Notes under the pieces: model-generated
The model's input: the letters and a program-made list of their open reading frames with translations, nothing else
Told to the model about the DNA's origin: nothing
Databases searched by the model: none
Translations under genes and position numbers: made by a program
DNA from: Paramesorhizobium deserti
GTDB lineage: Bacteria > Pseudomonadota > Alphaproteobacteria > Rhizobiales > Rhizobiaceae
Length of the DNA stretch: 64,000 nt
NCBI RefSeq assembly: GCF_001558695.1
Contig: NZ_LNTU01000001.1
Coordinates: forward strand, 1,054,001 to 1,118,000
Reading direction: 5' to 3'
In this document: positions 28,544-38,200 of the stretch, piece after piece
How positions within the stretch are numbered: position 1 is the stretch's first letter
How the letters are laid out: every line of letters starts with the position of its first letter

Positions 28544-28837
28544 CTAACCCTCATATCCTTCCACGATGACGATCTCGCCATCGGCAACGGTCTGGCGGAT
28601 CGCTTTCGCGGCCTGATATTCCGGCGAATTGTAGCAATCGAGCGCGGCCTGAATGGACGGAAATTCGATGATGACATTGCGGGCGCGGCCCGGCCCTTCG
28701 ACGGTATGCGCCGTGCCGCCGCGCGCCAGGAATTTGGCACCGTAGCGCTCGAAAGCGGGTTTGGCGGTTGAGACGTAATCCTTGTAGCGCTCGGGATCCC
28801 TGACATCGACGCGCGCAATCCAATAGGCTTTCGTCAT
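28544..28837 (-). CDS. DUF1330 family protein
   Basis: A 97-residue ferredoxin-like (dimeric alpha-beta barrel) protein of unknown function. The family pattern is complete: KAYWIARVDVRDPERYKDY, ARGG, EGPGRARNVIIEFPS, ALDCYNSPEYQ and DGEIVIVEG. It is the last gene of the dnaJ-pmtA-pyrF run, 12 bases after pyrF. The role is unknown; some relatives lie beside metabolic enzymes. Confidence 0.92.
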   Translation of the reverse strand: MTKAYWIARVDVRDPERYKDYVSTAKPAFERYGAKFLARGGTAHTVEGPGRARNVIIEFPSIQAALDCYNSPEYQAAKAIRQTVADGEIVIVEGYEG

Positions 28838-28849
28838 ATTCCTCTTCCT

Positions 28850-29572
28850 TCAGCTTAAATCTGCCGGCTGGGCGACAGCCGCGGCCATTTCCGCCAGAAT
28901 GGCGCGGGCGGCGGCCTGCTTGTCCTCGGCAGCAATGATGGGGCGGGCGACGACGAGATGGCTCGAACCGGCCTTAAGCGCCTCGCCCGGCGTCATGACG
29001 CGTTTCTGGTCGCCCTTGTCCGCCCCGGCGGGACGGATGCCCGGTGTGACCAGCGCCATGTCGGGGCCGATGATGCGGCGTACGGCGGATGCCTCGGGCG
29101 CCGCGCAGACAATGCCGCCCATACCGGCGGCGCGCGCCTGCTCGGCACGCCTCAGAACCAGCGTCTGCGGGTCCAGGCTATAACCGGCATCGGCCAAATC
29201 CGCGCCATCCATGGAGGTGAGCACCGTAACCGCCAGCAGGCAGAGGCCGGAGCCTTTCGCCGCTTCGACGCCGGCGCGCATCGCCTTGGGATAGGCATGC
29301 AGCGTCAGCATGGAGACGCCCATTTTGGCGATGTTCTCGACGCCCTTGGCGACGGTGTTGTCGATATCGAGCAGTTTCATGTCGAGAAAGACTTGTTTGC
29401 CCGAGCGGACAAGCTCCCCGGCAAAATCCAGCCCGCCCGCGAAGGCAAGCTGATAACCGATCTTATAGAAGGAGACCGTGTGGCCCAAAGCCGCGACGAC
29501 GGCTTCGGCTTCCTTCACCGTTGGAACATCAAGGCCGACGATCAGCCGGTCGCGCACTCTATTCTCATCCAT
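28850..29572 (-). CDS. pyrF: Orotidine 5'-phosphate decarboxylase
   Basis: PyrF makes UMP from OMP, the last step of pyrimidine synthesis. The 240-residue TIM barrel shows RLIVGLDVP at its start, the catalytic [11 protein letters not shown] (Asp-x-Lys-x2-Asp), [12 protein letters not shown], and the phosphate-binding [18 protein letters not shown] and VVARPI. The reading frame is open to 29698 but ATG 29572 matches the family start. It overlaps the stop of the histidine phosphatase gene by eight bases. Confidence 0.95.
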   Translation of the reverse strand: MDENRVRDRLIVGLDVPTVKEAEAVVAALGHTVSFYKIGYQLAFAGGLDFAGELVRSGKQVFLDMKLLDIDNTVAKGVENIAKMGVSMLTLHAYPKAMRAGVEAAKGSGLCLLAVTVLTSMDGADLADAGYSLDPQTLVLRRAEQARAAGMGGIVCAAPEASAVRRIIGPDMALVTPGIRPAGADKGDQKRVMTPGEALKAGSSHLVVARPIIAAEDKQAAARAILAEMAAAVAQPADLS

Positions 29573-30158
29573 GAAAATCACCGCTGAATGTTTCCACCGG
29601 CTTCCAATCGCACAGACACGCGCGGTCGGAAAGCCGGAAGGCGAAGATATTTCCGCCACCGGGCGGCTGATCATGAACACGCGAAATGGGATAGCCACCG
29701 AAATGGCACTTCAGGAGGGTACCGACGCCGCCATGACCAACGAAGGCCACCGGCCCGTCTCCAGAGCAACGCTCCAGCGCTATGCTGACGGCTTTGACGA
29801 TGCGGGCCTCAGCATCCACCGCCCGCTCCCATCCCTTGAAGCTTTCCTCGGGTTCGGCAAAGAAGCGGTCGGCCGCCTTTTCGAATTCAGGCGGCGGCAG
29901 GAAACCGGTAGACGAACGGTCGTTCTCGCCCATCAGGGGATCGATCTCGATCGGGCAGCCGGTATTGCGGGCCAATATCCCGGCCGTCTCGATCGCCTTT
30001 TTCTCGTCGCTGGAAAATATCCGCGTGAGCGAGAGCACCCATGGCCTGTCACAGACGGCCTCGATCCGCGCTCGTCCCGTCTCGGACAATCCCCATTGCG
30101 GAACGGGGACCGCCGGATTCATCACGATCTGGGGGTGAGTGATGTAATAAGCGTGCAT
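29565..30158 (-). CDS. Histidine phosphatase superfamily protein with atypical active site
   Basis: A 197-residue phosphoglycerate-mutase-like protein. The second catalytic histidine is present in FVGHGGVGT, and [26 protein letters not shown] and MGEND follow the family order. The normal N-terminal RHG triad is replaced by THP in [12 protein letters not shown]: the nucleophilic histidine remains but its arginine is lost. Coupling is tight: TGATG with the reductase gene upstream and an eight-base overlap with pyrF. Substrate unknown; activity may differ from canonical phosphatases. Confidence 0.85.
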   Translation of the reverse strand: MHAYYITHPQIVMNPAVPVPQWGLSETGRARIEAVCDRPWVLSLTRIFSSDEKKAIETAGILARNTGCPIEIDPLMGENDRSSTGFLPPPEFEKAADRFFAEPEESFKGWERAVDAEARIVKAVSIALERCSGDGPVAFVGHGGVGTLLKCHFGGYPISRVHDQPPGGGNIFAFRLSDRACLCDWKPVETFSGDFHG

Positions 30159-30742
30159 CAGCGTCTAAACGACGCCATCTGCACATGCTCGATCAGCGAG
30201 ATGCAGGCCCTCGTCATCATCTTGGCGGTGCGTTCGTCCCTTAAGGAGCCATCCTCGTTGAAGGCCTCCGACGCGCGCGCCACGGAGCATTGCTCGGTGA
30301 TGATCTGGGTGCCGACATTCATCAGCACCGAGCGCAGATGATAAAGGCCGCGGATGCCGGCGTAATTGCCGTCCGACGAGGAACAGAGGCCGACGATCTT
30401 GCCGGCATAGGGGCGCAGCACATGCTCGCCATCGCGCGAGATGCGGCTGACCCAGTCGATGGTGTTCTTCAGAAGCGGCGGGATGGAAGAATTATATTCC
30501 GGCGAGCAGATCATCAGCCCCTCATGGGCCGCGAACATGCGACCGAGCCGCATGGCGTTTTCCGGGACGCCCTTTTCCTTCTCCAGATCCTCGTCCATGA
30601 TCGGCAAGGGATAATCAGCAAGCGAAATGCGCGTGACCTCGGCGCCCTGCAGCGCAAGCTCCTTGACGGCGGCGTCAGCCGTCCTGCTGCTGAAGGCTCC
30701 CGAGCGGATCGAGCCGGCGAAAACGAGAATTCTGGGAGCCAT
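30158..30742 (-). CDS. NAD(P)H-dependent FMN reductase
   Basis: A 194-residue flavodoxin-fold reductase. FMN phosphate-binding FAGSIRSGAFSSRTA is at the N-terminus; the family hallmark SPEYNSSIPPLLKNTIDWVSR is in the middle. Such enzymes reduce FMN, quinones, azo dyes or chromate. It lies 23 bases after pmtA and shares one base with the histidine phosphatase. A role in quinone or flavin redox balance is possible but not shown. Confidence 0.92.
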   Translation of the reverse strand: MAPRILVFAGSIRSGAFSSRTADAAVKELALQGAEVTRISLADYPLPIMDEDLEKEKGVPENAMRLGRMFAAHEGLMICSPEYNSSIPPLLKNTIDWVSRISRDGEHVLRPYAGKIVGLCSSSDGNYAGIRGLYHLRSVLMNVGTQIITEQCSVARASEAFNEDGSLRDERTAKMMTRACISLIEHVQMASFRR

Positions 30743-30765
30743 GCTAAGCCGTGTGGACAGAAAAA

Positions 30766-31365
30766 TCAGGTACGCCCGCGCTTATAGACCCATAGCCGCG
30801 CCGGGGGAACATTGCGGATGACGAAATCATAGTGCTGGACGACATAGTTCCCGCGGCCGGCGGGTACGGGCGACAAGGGTCCATAGGTGATCTGTATCAC
30901 CGGCCGCCCATCGGGGATCCTGTTCAGGAGATCCTCCAGGATCGCCACCCGCTTCTCGACGGGGAAGCTCAAAAGCGGCACGGCGGAGATGACGCTGTCG
31001 AAGACGAGACCCTTGTTCTCGCCAAGCGTCTTATCGAGATCGAACGCATCGCCATGGATGATGTTGACGTCAGGAAAATCCTCGCGCAGATGGCGGACGA
31101 AATCCTCCGAATATTCGACGGAATAAAGATCCGCGGGCTTCACGCCGCGCTGCAGGATCGCCTTGGTGATGACGCCGGTTCCGGGTCCCAACTCCAGCAC
31201 CGGCAGGCCGGAATGGATGTCGATGACGCTCGCCATACGCCGCGCCGTGACAGAACTTGTCGGCAGGATGGCGCCGACCGCCTTAGGACCATCGATCCAG
31301 CCCTTGAAGAACCGGATCTCCTCATCGAACTTCTCCGCAATCTTCTTGCCGAGTGGTCCTGCCAT
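30766..31365 (-). CDS. pmtA: Phospholipid N-methyltransferase PmtA (Sinorhizobium type)
   Basis: PmtA methylates phosphatidylethanolamine stepwise to phosphatidylcholine at the inner membrane. The 199-residue protein has an N-terminal amphipathic stretch (KKIAEKFDEEIRFFKGWI), the SAM-binding motif VLELGPGTGVITKAIL and SVEYSEDFV. VISAVPLLSFP and ITYGPLSPVP near the end are typical of the rhizobial class. A TTG at 31380 is in frame, but GGGAG before ATG 31365 sets the start. It follows dnaJ after 108 bases. Confidence 0.93.
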   Translation of the reverse strand: MAGPLGKKIAEKFDEEIRFFKGWIDGPKAVGAILPTSSVTARRMASVIDIHSGLPVLELGPGTGVITKAILQRGVKPADLYSVEYSEDFVRHLREDFPDVNIIHGDAFDLDKTLGENKGLVFDSVISAVPLLSFPVEKRVAILEDLLNRIPDGRPVIQITYGPLSPVPAGRGNYVVQHYDFVIRNVPPARLWVYKRGRT

Positions 31366-31473
31366 GGCGTCTGCTCCCAAATGTCGTTATCGGGCAGATT
31401 TATGACGCATTGCATGGCGGAAGCAAGGCGTCATGGCGAGTTTAGGATCAGAAATCCTAATTAATTATACACG

Positions 31474-32601
31474 TTATTCGCCAATGCCCTCGAAGAATTC
31501 CTTCATCCGCGAGAAGAAGCCTGTCGATTGCGGGCTGTTCTCCTTGGAGGAAATCTTCTCGAATTCTTCCAGCAGCTCGCGCTGCCGCCGGTTGAGGTTC
31601 TGCGGCGTTTCGATGGCGATCTGGATATAGAGGTCGCCCATGGCCGGCTGGCGCAGGACGGGCATTCCCTTGCCCTTCAGGCGGAACTGCTTGCCGTTCT
31701 GCGTGCCCTCGGGGATCTTGACGCGGGTCTGCGTGCCGTCGAGCGTCGACACCTCGAACTGGCCGCCCAACGCCGCCGTGGTCATGGAGATGGGCACCTT
31801 GCAATAGAGATCGGCGCCGTCGCGCTGGAAGAACTCATGCGGCTTGATGGAGAGGAAGATATAGAGATCGCCCGAAGGCCCGCCGCGAAGGCCCGCCTCG
31901 CCCTCGCCGGAGAGGCGGATGCGCGTGCCGTCCTCGATGCCGGCCGGAATGTTGACGGAAAGCGAGCGCTCCTGTGTGACGCGGCCTTGCCCTGAGCATT
32001 TGCCGCAAGGATCCTTGATGGTCTGGCCGCGCCCGTTACAGGACGGGCAGGTCCGTTCGATGGAGAAGAAACCCTGCGCCGCGCGCACGCGGCCCGCGCC
32101 GCCGCACATCGAGCAGGTGACGGGCTGCGTGCCGGGCCTGGCGCCGCTGCCCGAACAATCCTCGCAAACGATGGAGGTCGGCACACGGATCTGCGCCGTC
32201 TTGCCGGTATAGGCCTCCTCCAGCGTGATCTCCATATTGTAGCGCAGATCGGCGCCGCGCTCGCGGCCATTGGCCCGGCGCTGGCGCCCGCCGCCCATCA
32301 TCTCGCCGAAGATATCCTCGAAGATATCGGCGAAGCCGCCGGCAGCACCAAAACCATGGGCGCCGAAGCCGCCGCCATTCTCGAATGCGGCATGGCCGAA
32401 GCGGTCGTAGGCGGCCCGCTTCTGCGGGTCCTTCAGCGTCTCATAAGCCTCACCGATTTCCTTGAACCTTCGTTCCGCCTCGTGATCTCCGGGGTTCCTG
32501 TCCGGATGATACTGCATGGCAAGCTTGCGGAACGCGCTTTTCAGGGTCTTTTCATCCGCGCCCTTGTTGACGCCGAGCGTTTCGTAATAGTCAGGCTTCA
32601 T
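31474..32601 (-). CDS. dnaJ: Chaperone DnaJ
   Basis: DnaJ stimulates the DnaK ATPase and binds unfolded proteins. The 375-residue protein has a complete J-domain with HPD in MQYHPDRN (about 32-36) and a Gly/Phe-rich linker ([15 protein letters not shown]). Four zinc-binding CxxCxGxG repeats follow: [24 protein letters not shown] and CGKCSGQG. The substrate-binding C-terminal domains complete a class A J protein. The upstream neighbour is a divergent gamma-glutamyltransferase, not dnaK. Confidence 0.93.
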   Translation of the reverse strand: MKPDYYETLGVNKGADEKTLKSAFRKLAMQYHPDRNPGDHEAERRFKEIGEAYETLKDPQKRAAYDRFGHAAFENGGGFGAHGFGAAGGFADIFEDIFGEMMGGGRQRRANGRERGADLRYNMEITLEEAYTGKTAQIRVPTSIVCEDCSGSGARPGTQPVTCSMCGGAGRVRAAQGFFSIERTCPSCNGRGQTIKDPCGKCSGQGRVTQERSLSVNIPAGIEDGTRIRLSGEGEAGLRGGPSGDLYIFLSIKPHEFFQRDGADLYCKVPISMTTAALGGQFEVSTLDGTQTRVKIPEGTQNGKQFRLKGKGMPVLRQPAMGDLYIQIAIETPQNLNRRQRELLEEFEKISSKENSPQSTGFFSRMKEFFEGIGE

Positions 32602-32843
32602 AAACCAGTCATCCCGATGACAACATTCCCACGGCCATGAATCATGGCGTCCTCGTTTCCGAGTAAAAATCGGCTAGGACCGCTATTTAGGCGTTCCGCG
32701 CGGCGAATGCCATAGTCAAACGGAAATTCCTATCCCTCTCATGATTACACCCACCTTGGGAAAACAGCTTCCACTTTCCTGGACTTGACGCGGCATACGC
32801 AAGCTCCGAACCTGCCGCGAGCCAAGTCCACGGAGGATTGACC

Positions 32844-34601
32844 ATGCATGCTCTCCACAAGAAGGCCGTCGCGGTCCTTTTAGCGTTTACCCTCAGCCTG
32901 CCGCCGCTAGCACCGGTGTTCGCCGCATCTCCGGAACCGGTCGAGGCCCAACACGGAATGGTGGTGACGGCGCAGCATCTGGCATCGGATATCGGCGTCG
33001 AAACCTTGAAGAATGGCGGCAATGCCGTCGATGCCGCGGTGGCCGTCGGCTATGCGCTGGCGGTCGTCTATCCCCGGGCCGGCAATATCGGCGGCGGCGG
33101 CTTCATGACCATCCGCCTCAAGGACGGCAAGACGACCTTCCTCGATTTCCGCGAGCGGGCGCCGCTCGCTTCCACCAAAACGATGTATCTCGATGACAAA
33201 GGCAACCCGGTGAAGGGGCTCAGCACCGACGGCTATCTCGCCGTCGGCGTGCCCGGCTCCGTGATGGGCCTTGAGACCGCCCGAACCCGCTACGGCACGA
33301 AATCGCGGCAGGAGCTGATGGAACCGGCGATCAAGCTGGCCAGAGACGGCTTCGTGCTGGAGCAGGGCGATGCCGCCGCCTTGGCCGAGAATGCCGATAC
33401 GCTGGCAAGCGATCCCGCCGCCAAGGCCATCTTCCTCAAACCGGATGGCAAGCCCTATGCGGCGGGCGAAACGCTTGCCCAGGCGGATCTTGCCGCATCG
33501 CTGTCCAGCGTCTCGGAACAGGGGCCGGACGCCTTCTACAAGGGAGCGATTGCGGATGCGATCGTCAAGGCGAGCCAGGAAAACAATGGCATTCTCGCCA
33601 AGGAGGACTTCGAGCAATACCAGGTTCGGGAGCTCGAGCCGGTAAAATGCAATTATCGCGGCTATGACATCTCTTCCTCACCGCCGCCGAGCTCCGGCGG
33701 CGTGATCATCTGCGAGATCCTGAATATTCTCGAGGGATATCCGATCTCCTATCTGGGTTACGGCTCGGCCGATACGGTGCATCTCATGGTCGAGGCGATG
33801 CGCCACGCCTATGTCGATCGCAACACCGCGCTGGGCGATCCCGATTTCGTCGAAAATCCGGTCGCGAAGCTGCTGGACGAGAACTATGCCGCCGATATCC
33901 GCGAGAAGATCAGCCCATTCAAGGCTGGCGTATCGCAGGATCTGATGCCCAAGGGCTTTGGTGAGAGCACGGAGACGACGCACTATTCCATCATCGACGA
34001 CGAGGGAAATGCCGTCGCGGTCACCTATACGCTGAACGGCTCCTTCGGCGCCGGCGTCGTGGCGCCCGGAACCGGCATTCTCCTCAACAACGAGATGGAC
34101 GATTTCACCGCAAAGCCGGGGGTGCCCAATCTCTATGGTCTCATCCAGGGCGAGGCGAATGCCATCGCGCCGAAGAAAACGCCGCTGTCATCGATGAGCC
34201 CGACGATCGTCGCGAAGGATGGCAAGCCGTTCATGGTCATCGGCAGCCCCGGCGGCGCGCGCATCATCACCATCACGCTCGAAGCGATCATCAATGTCAT
34301 CGACCATGGCATGAACATCCAGGAAGCGATCGACGCGCCGCGCATCCATCACCAGTGGCTGCCCGACAAGGTCTATATGGAGCCCTATGGCTTGTCGCCC
34401 GACACGCGCCGCCTGCTCACCGGCATGGGGTATAATGTCGATATAGACGAGAACTGGCCGATATGGGGCGAGGCGGCAGGCATACTGGTTGGCGGGAAGA
34501 GCCTTCCCGATATCGAGAAGGCTGAGGGCGGAGACACCGGCGGCCGCTATTACGGCGCCATCGACAGCCGCGCGGCTTCGGGCGCCGCACGCGGCTATTG
34601 A
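32844..34601 (+). CDS. ggt: Gamma-glutamyltransferase (glutathione hydrolase)
   Basis: Ggt cleaves glutathione and other gamma-glutamyl compounds in the periplasm after self-cleavage into two subunits. The 585-residue precursor has a signal peptide (residues 1-28, VAVLLAFTLSLPPLAPVFA). The autoprocessing threonine is in ESTETTHYSIIDDEGNAV, preceded by the large subunit with GGNAVDAAVA and NIGGGGFM. LSSMSPTIV and GSPGGARI are further conserved blocks. GGAGG seven bases before ATG 32844 fixes the start. It reads away from dnaJ over about 240 bases. Confidence 0.96.
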   Translation: MHALHKKAVAVLLAFTLSLPPLAPVFAASPEPVEAQHGMVVTAQHLASDIGVETLKNGGNAVDAAVAVGYALAVVYPRAGNIGGGGFMTIRLKDGKTTFLDFRERAPLASTKTMYLDDKGNPVKGLSTDGYLAVGVPGSVMGLETARTRYGTKSRQELMEPAIKLARDGFVLEQGDAAALAENADTLASDPAAKAIFLKPDGKPYAAGETLAQADLAASLSSVSEQGPDAFYKGAIADAIVKASQENNGILAKEDFEQYQVRELEPVKCNYRGYDISSSPPPSSGGVIICEILNILEGYPISYLGYGSADTVHLMVEAMRHAYVDRNTALGDPDFVENPVAKLLDENYAADIREKISPFKAGVSQDLMPKGFGESTETTHYSIIDDEGNAVAVTYTLNGSFGAGVVAPGTGILLNNEMDDFTAKPGVPNLYGLIQGEANAIAPKKTPLSSMSPTIVAKDGKPFMVIGSPGGARIITITLEAIINVIDHGMNIQEAIDAPRIHHQWLPDKVYMEPYGLSPDTRRLLTGMGYNVDIDENWPIWGEAAGILVGGKSLPDIEKAEGGDTGGRYYGAIDSRAASGAARGY

Positions 34602-34943
34602 TGCCGAAAAAAGGGCCGGCCGGTTTTCCGGCTGGCCACCGCCAGGAATACCCCGCCTTGCCAAGGGAAATGCTGCTCCGAGCAAGCGGGCAGAGCAACC
34701 ACACGTGACCGACAGTTAAGGCTGAATAGTTGAATCGAATATTGTGAATAGTTTTGATATTAAAGCATATAATCAGATATAAGATATCTTTTATTCTATA
34801 TCATTCAGGAAAGTTTCCTTAACCAGCCGCACAAAAATACAACAGATTAGGGCATTTTTATTTTCAATCCCGCTGAAATGCATGGCACTTTTCGTGCCGT
34901 TACGACGAGAAATGGTTCCGTCGGAGAAGCAGGGATATGAATA
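34602..34943. other. AT-rich gap after ggt with a hairpin
   Basis: No gene is evident. A hairpin GGCCGGCCGG/CCGGCTGGCC with a TTTT loop (34614-34637) follows the ggt stop. Its A-rich flank (AAAAAA) lies on the 5' side, so it looks like a terminator on the minus strand and only a weak one for ggt. From 34720 the sequence is strongly AT-rich and probably carries the promoter of the small exported protein. Confidence 0.55.
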
Positions 34944-35216
34944 ATGAAGACTTTCACTCTTACCATTGCAGCCTTGGCTTTGAGCGCAGGTGCAGCTTTT
35001 GCCGAGAATCCGAATTTCGGCGTTCCGGTCGATCTGCAGGATCCGACCCAGCTTGGCGTCGACCACACGGCGACAAGCTCCATCGGTACCTCGGATTTTT
35101 CGACAAAGCCTTTGCCTCACCTTATGTCCACTCCGACAGGCGCTTCCGTGGAGACCAGCAATCCGGCCGCTGACCGTTTCAGCGACGCTTCGCCGAAGGT
35201 CGATATGGGCTATTGA
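34944..35216 (+). CDS. Small exported protein of unknown function
   Basis: A 90-residue protein. Residues 1-20 are a signal peptide (MKTFTLTIAALALSAGAAFA before ENPN). The mature 70 residues are acidic, rich in Pro, Ser, Thr and Asp, without cysteines, and end SDASPKVDMGY. AGGGATATGAATA precedes the ATG. The AT-rich leader upstream and the strong terminator downstream mark it as an independent single-gene unit. I do not recognise a family. Confidence 0.75.
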   Translation: MKTFTLTIAALALSAGAAFAENPNFGVPVDLQDPTQLGVDHTATSSIGTSDFSTKPLPHLMSTPTGASVETSNPAADRFSDASPKVDMGY

Positions 35217-35237
35217 TCCAGCGACCCTTCACGTGCC

Positions 35238-35270
35238 AAGGGCGGCGAAGTTTCCTTCGCCGCCCTTTTA
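35238..35270 (+). terminator. Strong intrinsic terminator
   Basis: A perfect 13-bp stem AAGGGCGGCGAAG/CTTCGCCGCCCTT with loop TTTC runs into TTTTA. It ends the small exported gene and also separates it from the convergent autotransporter gene. Confidence 0.92.
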
Positions 35271-35298
35271 TTATGTGCCGTTCCTGGCCAGCGGTGCC

Positions 35299-38200
35299 CT
35301 ACCATTTGACGCGCAGGCCGAGCGAACCGCCGACGGAATAGCTGTCGCCGAAATCGGCAAGGCTCGTGCGGGCGAAGGCCTCGCCATAGAGCGAATAGCG
35401 GTCGTCCGCCCAGTTATAGGCCCCGCCAACGCCGAAGCCGCCCCAGACCCGGTCGTTCTCGCTGACAAAGCTGACCTTTTTGACACTACCGACGCTGACC
35501 TCGGTTCCATCGAGGAACTCGTAATAGAGATTGCCCGCACCATAGGCGCTGATGCGGCTGGTGGTGCCGTTGTCGGCCTGCCAGCTACGCTGGTAATCGA
35601 GCTGCACGCCCGTGCGGCCGAGGAGGCTGTCGCCCTTTTGCAGCGACACATTCGCCAGGAAGGGCGCGCGGTCGGTGAACTCGTCGAAGTCGATGCTGGA
35701 ATAGACCAGCTGCGCCTGCGGGGTCAGAGACCAGCTGGAGTCGAGATCGAAGCGGCGACCGGCCTCCAGCCCCAGCGCATAGCCAAAGCCCTTGAGCCCA
35801 GACGCCATGCTGCTGTCGAGGAGCGACGAGGTGAGGTCGCTCTTGTACCAGGTCGCCTGCGCCTGCCCGTCGACATAGAAGCCGTCATAGCCGTACCAGG
35901 TCAGCGCTCCACCGATGCCTGCACCCTTGGTGTCGATCTTGCCATCGCCATAAGGCGAGGACACATCGGCCGCGCCGGAGGTGTAGTGGCCGGTGAGCGA
36001 GCCGATAAGGATACCGCTTTCGTTCTCGTAGAACTGGCCGTCGAGCCCGGCCTGTCCTTTCCAGAGCGTCAGTTCGGACTCGGCACCGCTCGTCGAGGTG
36101 TCGGGGCGGATGCGGCCATAGGACGACTCCATCCTGCCCCACACCGCCCGGCGCTCGACAAGGGCGGACGGGCCGGCATCCTCCGGGCTCGGCGGCAGAT
36201 CGGCGATGCCGGGGCCATCGCCCTGCTCGATCATCAGATTGCCGGCGCCCGACCAGTAGCGGGTGCCGACGCGCTGTCTCAAGGTCGGCAGGCTGTTCAT
36301 CGCCAGCAGGAGCTGCGGATAGGCTTCGTAGAGCGCGACGCCAGGCTGATAGGTGCCGCGCAGATACCAGTCGCCATCATTGGGCGTGGAAACGCCACCC
36401 TTCTCGAGGCTGTAGCTGTAGGCGCCGAAGCCGATACCCTGCTTGCCGTACTTGTTCTGGTAGTTGCCGACGAGCTCGAACACGCCGTCGGAGGCACCGT
36501 CGACATCGACGATCTTGATGCCCTCCTTGGTCAGATCGCCCACCCCGCCCATATTGGAAACGATGACATAGGACTTGCCTGACGTGGCCCCACCGATGTG
36601 AACCATGTCGGTGGGGGAATCATCGCCATCGAGCACAGTGTTGAAATGCACATAGCCCTCCTGCCCCGCATAGGCCTGGCGAGTCGTCAGGGTCGTTCCC
36701 GGCTTGCCGCCCAGATCGACCAGACCGGCATTGGCGAGCGACTTGATCGTCTGGTCGTAACCGGCAAGGTCGAGCGCCGTGTGTTGTTTGACGATGTGAT
36801 CGGAATTGGCGCTGAAAGTGTTGCGCGCGCCGGCAGCCAGGATGCCCCGATCGACGGTCGTTATCCCGGAATAGCTGTTCCTGCCGGTCAGCACCGTCTT
36901 GCCCGTGCCGACCTGATGCGCATCGCCGGCGCCTGAAATATCGCCCTTGAAGGTATAGACATCGGAACGGTTGAAGATGAGCGTGCCGTCGTTGTCGACA
37001 TTGCCAGTGATGCTGCCGGAATTGCCGCCATTGCCGAGCTGGAGAACCGCGGCCTTACCGATCTTCGTGCCGCCGGTATAGGTGTTGGTGCCGGTCAGCG
37101 TCTCCCATCCGCCATCGACATTCAACCTGCCGGTCCCGTCAATGACACCATCGAAGGTGTCGTCCGCATTGGTAATGACGAGTTCCTTGCTGCCAAGATG
37201 CACCCGGCCTGTCTTTGCGCCGGCGAGGCGGCGGATCTTCGAGCTCGGTCCGCTGATGGCCGAGATGTCGAAAGTTGCATCGGCCTTGACCCGGCGGGAC
37301 TGCGCGATGCTGCCGTTGCCGGCAAGCTTCACCGTACCTTCATCGATGTGGGTTTCGCCCGTGTAGATGTTGGCGGCCGCCAGCGTCAGCGTTCCGGTTC
37401 CCTTCTTGGCGAACCCACCCTCTCCATCGATCACGCCGTTCAGCGCGTTATTGTTGGCCTGCGTATCGATGATCTTGAGGTCCTGCGAAGCATCGGACTC
37501 CCGCCGGGGGAGCACGCTGCCATTCGCGCCGTCCAGACTGGCCTTCTTCCTGCCCAGCGTGACCCTGCGGTTGGTGGAAAAGCTCTCGGCGAACTCGAGC
37601 CCACCGCCATCGATCCTGATATTGCTGCTGACATGGCCAAGGTTCCTGTCGGCTGCCACATTGACCAGGCCGTCATATATCTTGGTGTCGCCGGCATAGT
37701 TGTTGTTTCCTCTCAAAACCAGCGTGCCCTTGCCCTCCTTCGTCAGACCGCCATCGATCCCGTCCCCGGCCGGGTCCGGATTGTTCTGATTGCCGGGGCC
37801 GCTGTAGGCATCGCTGGCGATGTCGTCATTGATAGTGGCCGTTTCTCCTTCATCGGCTGAGAAACTGACGCCGGTCCTGCCATTGAGGAAGAATCCGCTG
37901 CCGAGCCCGAAACTGGTGCCACGCCCATTGCCGCCAGCCGCCGAATTGCCGGATACGTTGCCGTTACCTTTATATTTGATGGAGCTGCCATTCTCGCCGA
38001 AGACGCCACCGCCAAAGCCGGCACCGCCGCCGCCGCTGTTCAGTCCGCCAGCTCCGCCACCATATCCCCCTGTGGCTGTTTCGCCTGTAGGGGTAGGACC
38101 ACCACCACCGCCGCCACCAAAGCCACCATTGCCGCCTTTCTGGGTGGTCGGTCCCGGTCCTCCGTTTGATGAAATACCACTGCCGCCGCCGCCGCCGCCG

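Noticed and set aside
31442-31460. A terminator for dnaJ (TTAGGAT/ATCCTAA)
   Set aside because: The stem is only 7 bp and AT-rich with no T run, and dnaJ appears to continue into pmtA.
34990-36582. A 530-codon plus-strand frame opposite the autotransporter barrel
   Set aside because: It starts inside the small exported gene, crosses a strong terminator and lies antisense to a clear beta-barrel with an aromatic C-terminus; no domain recognised.
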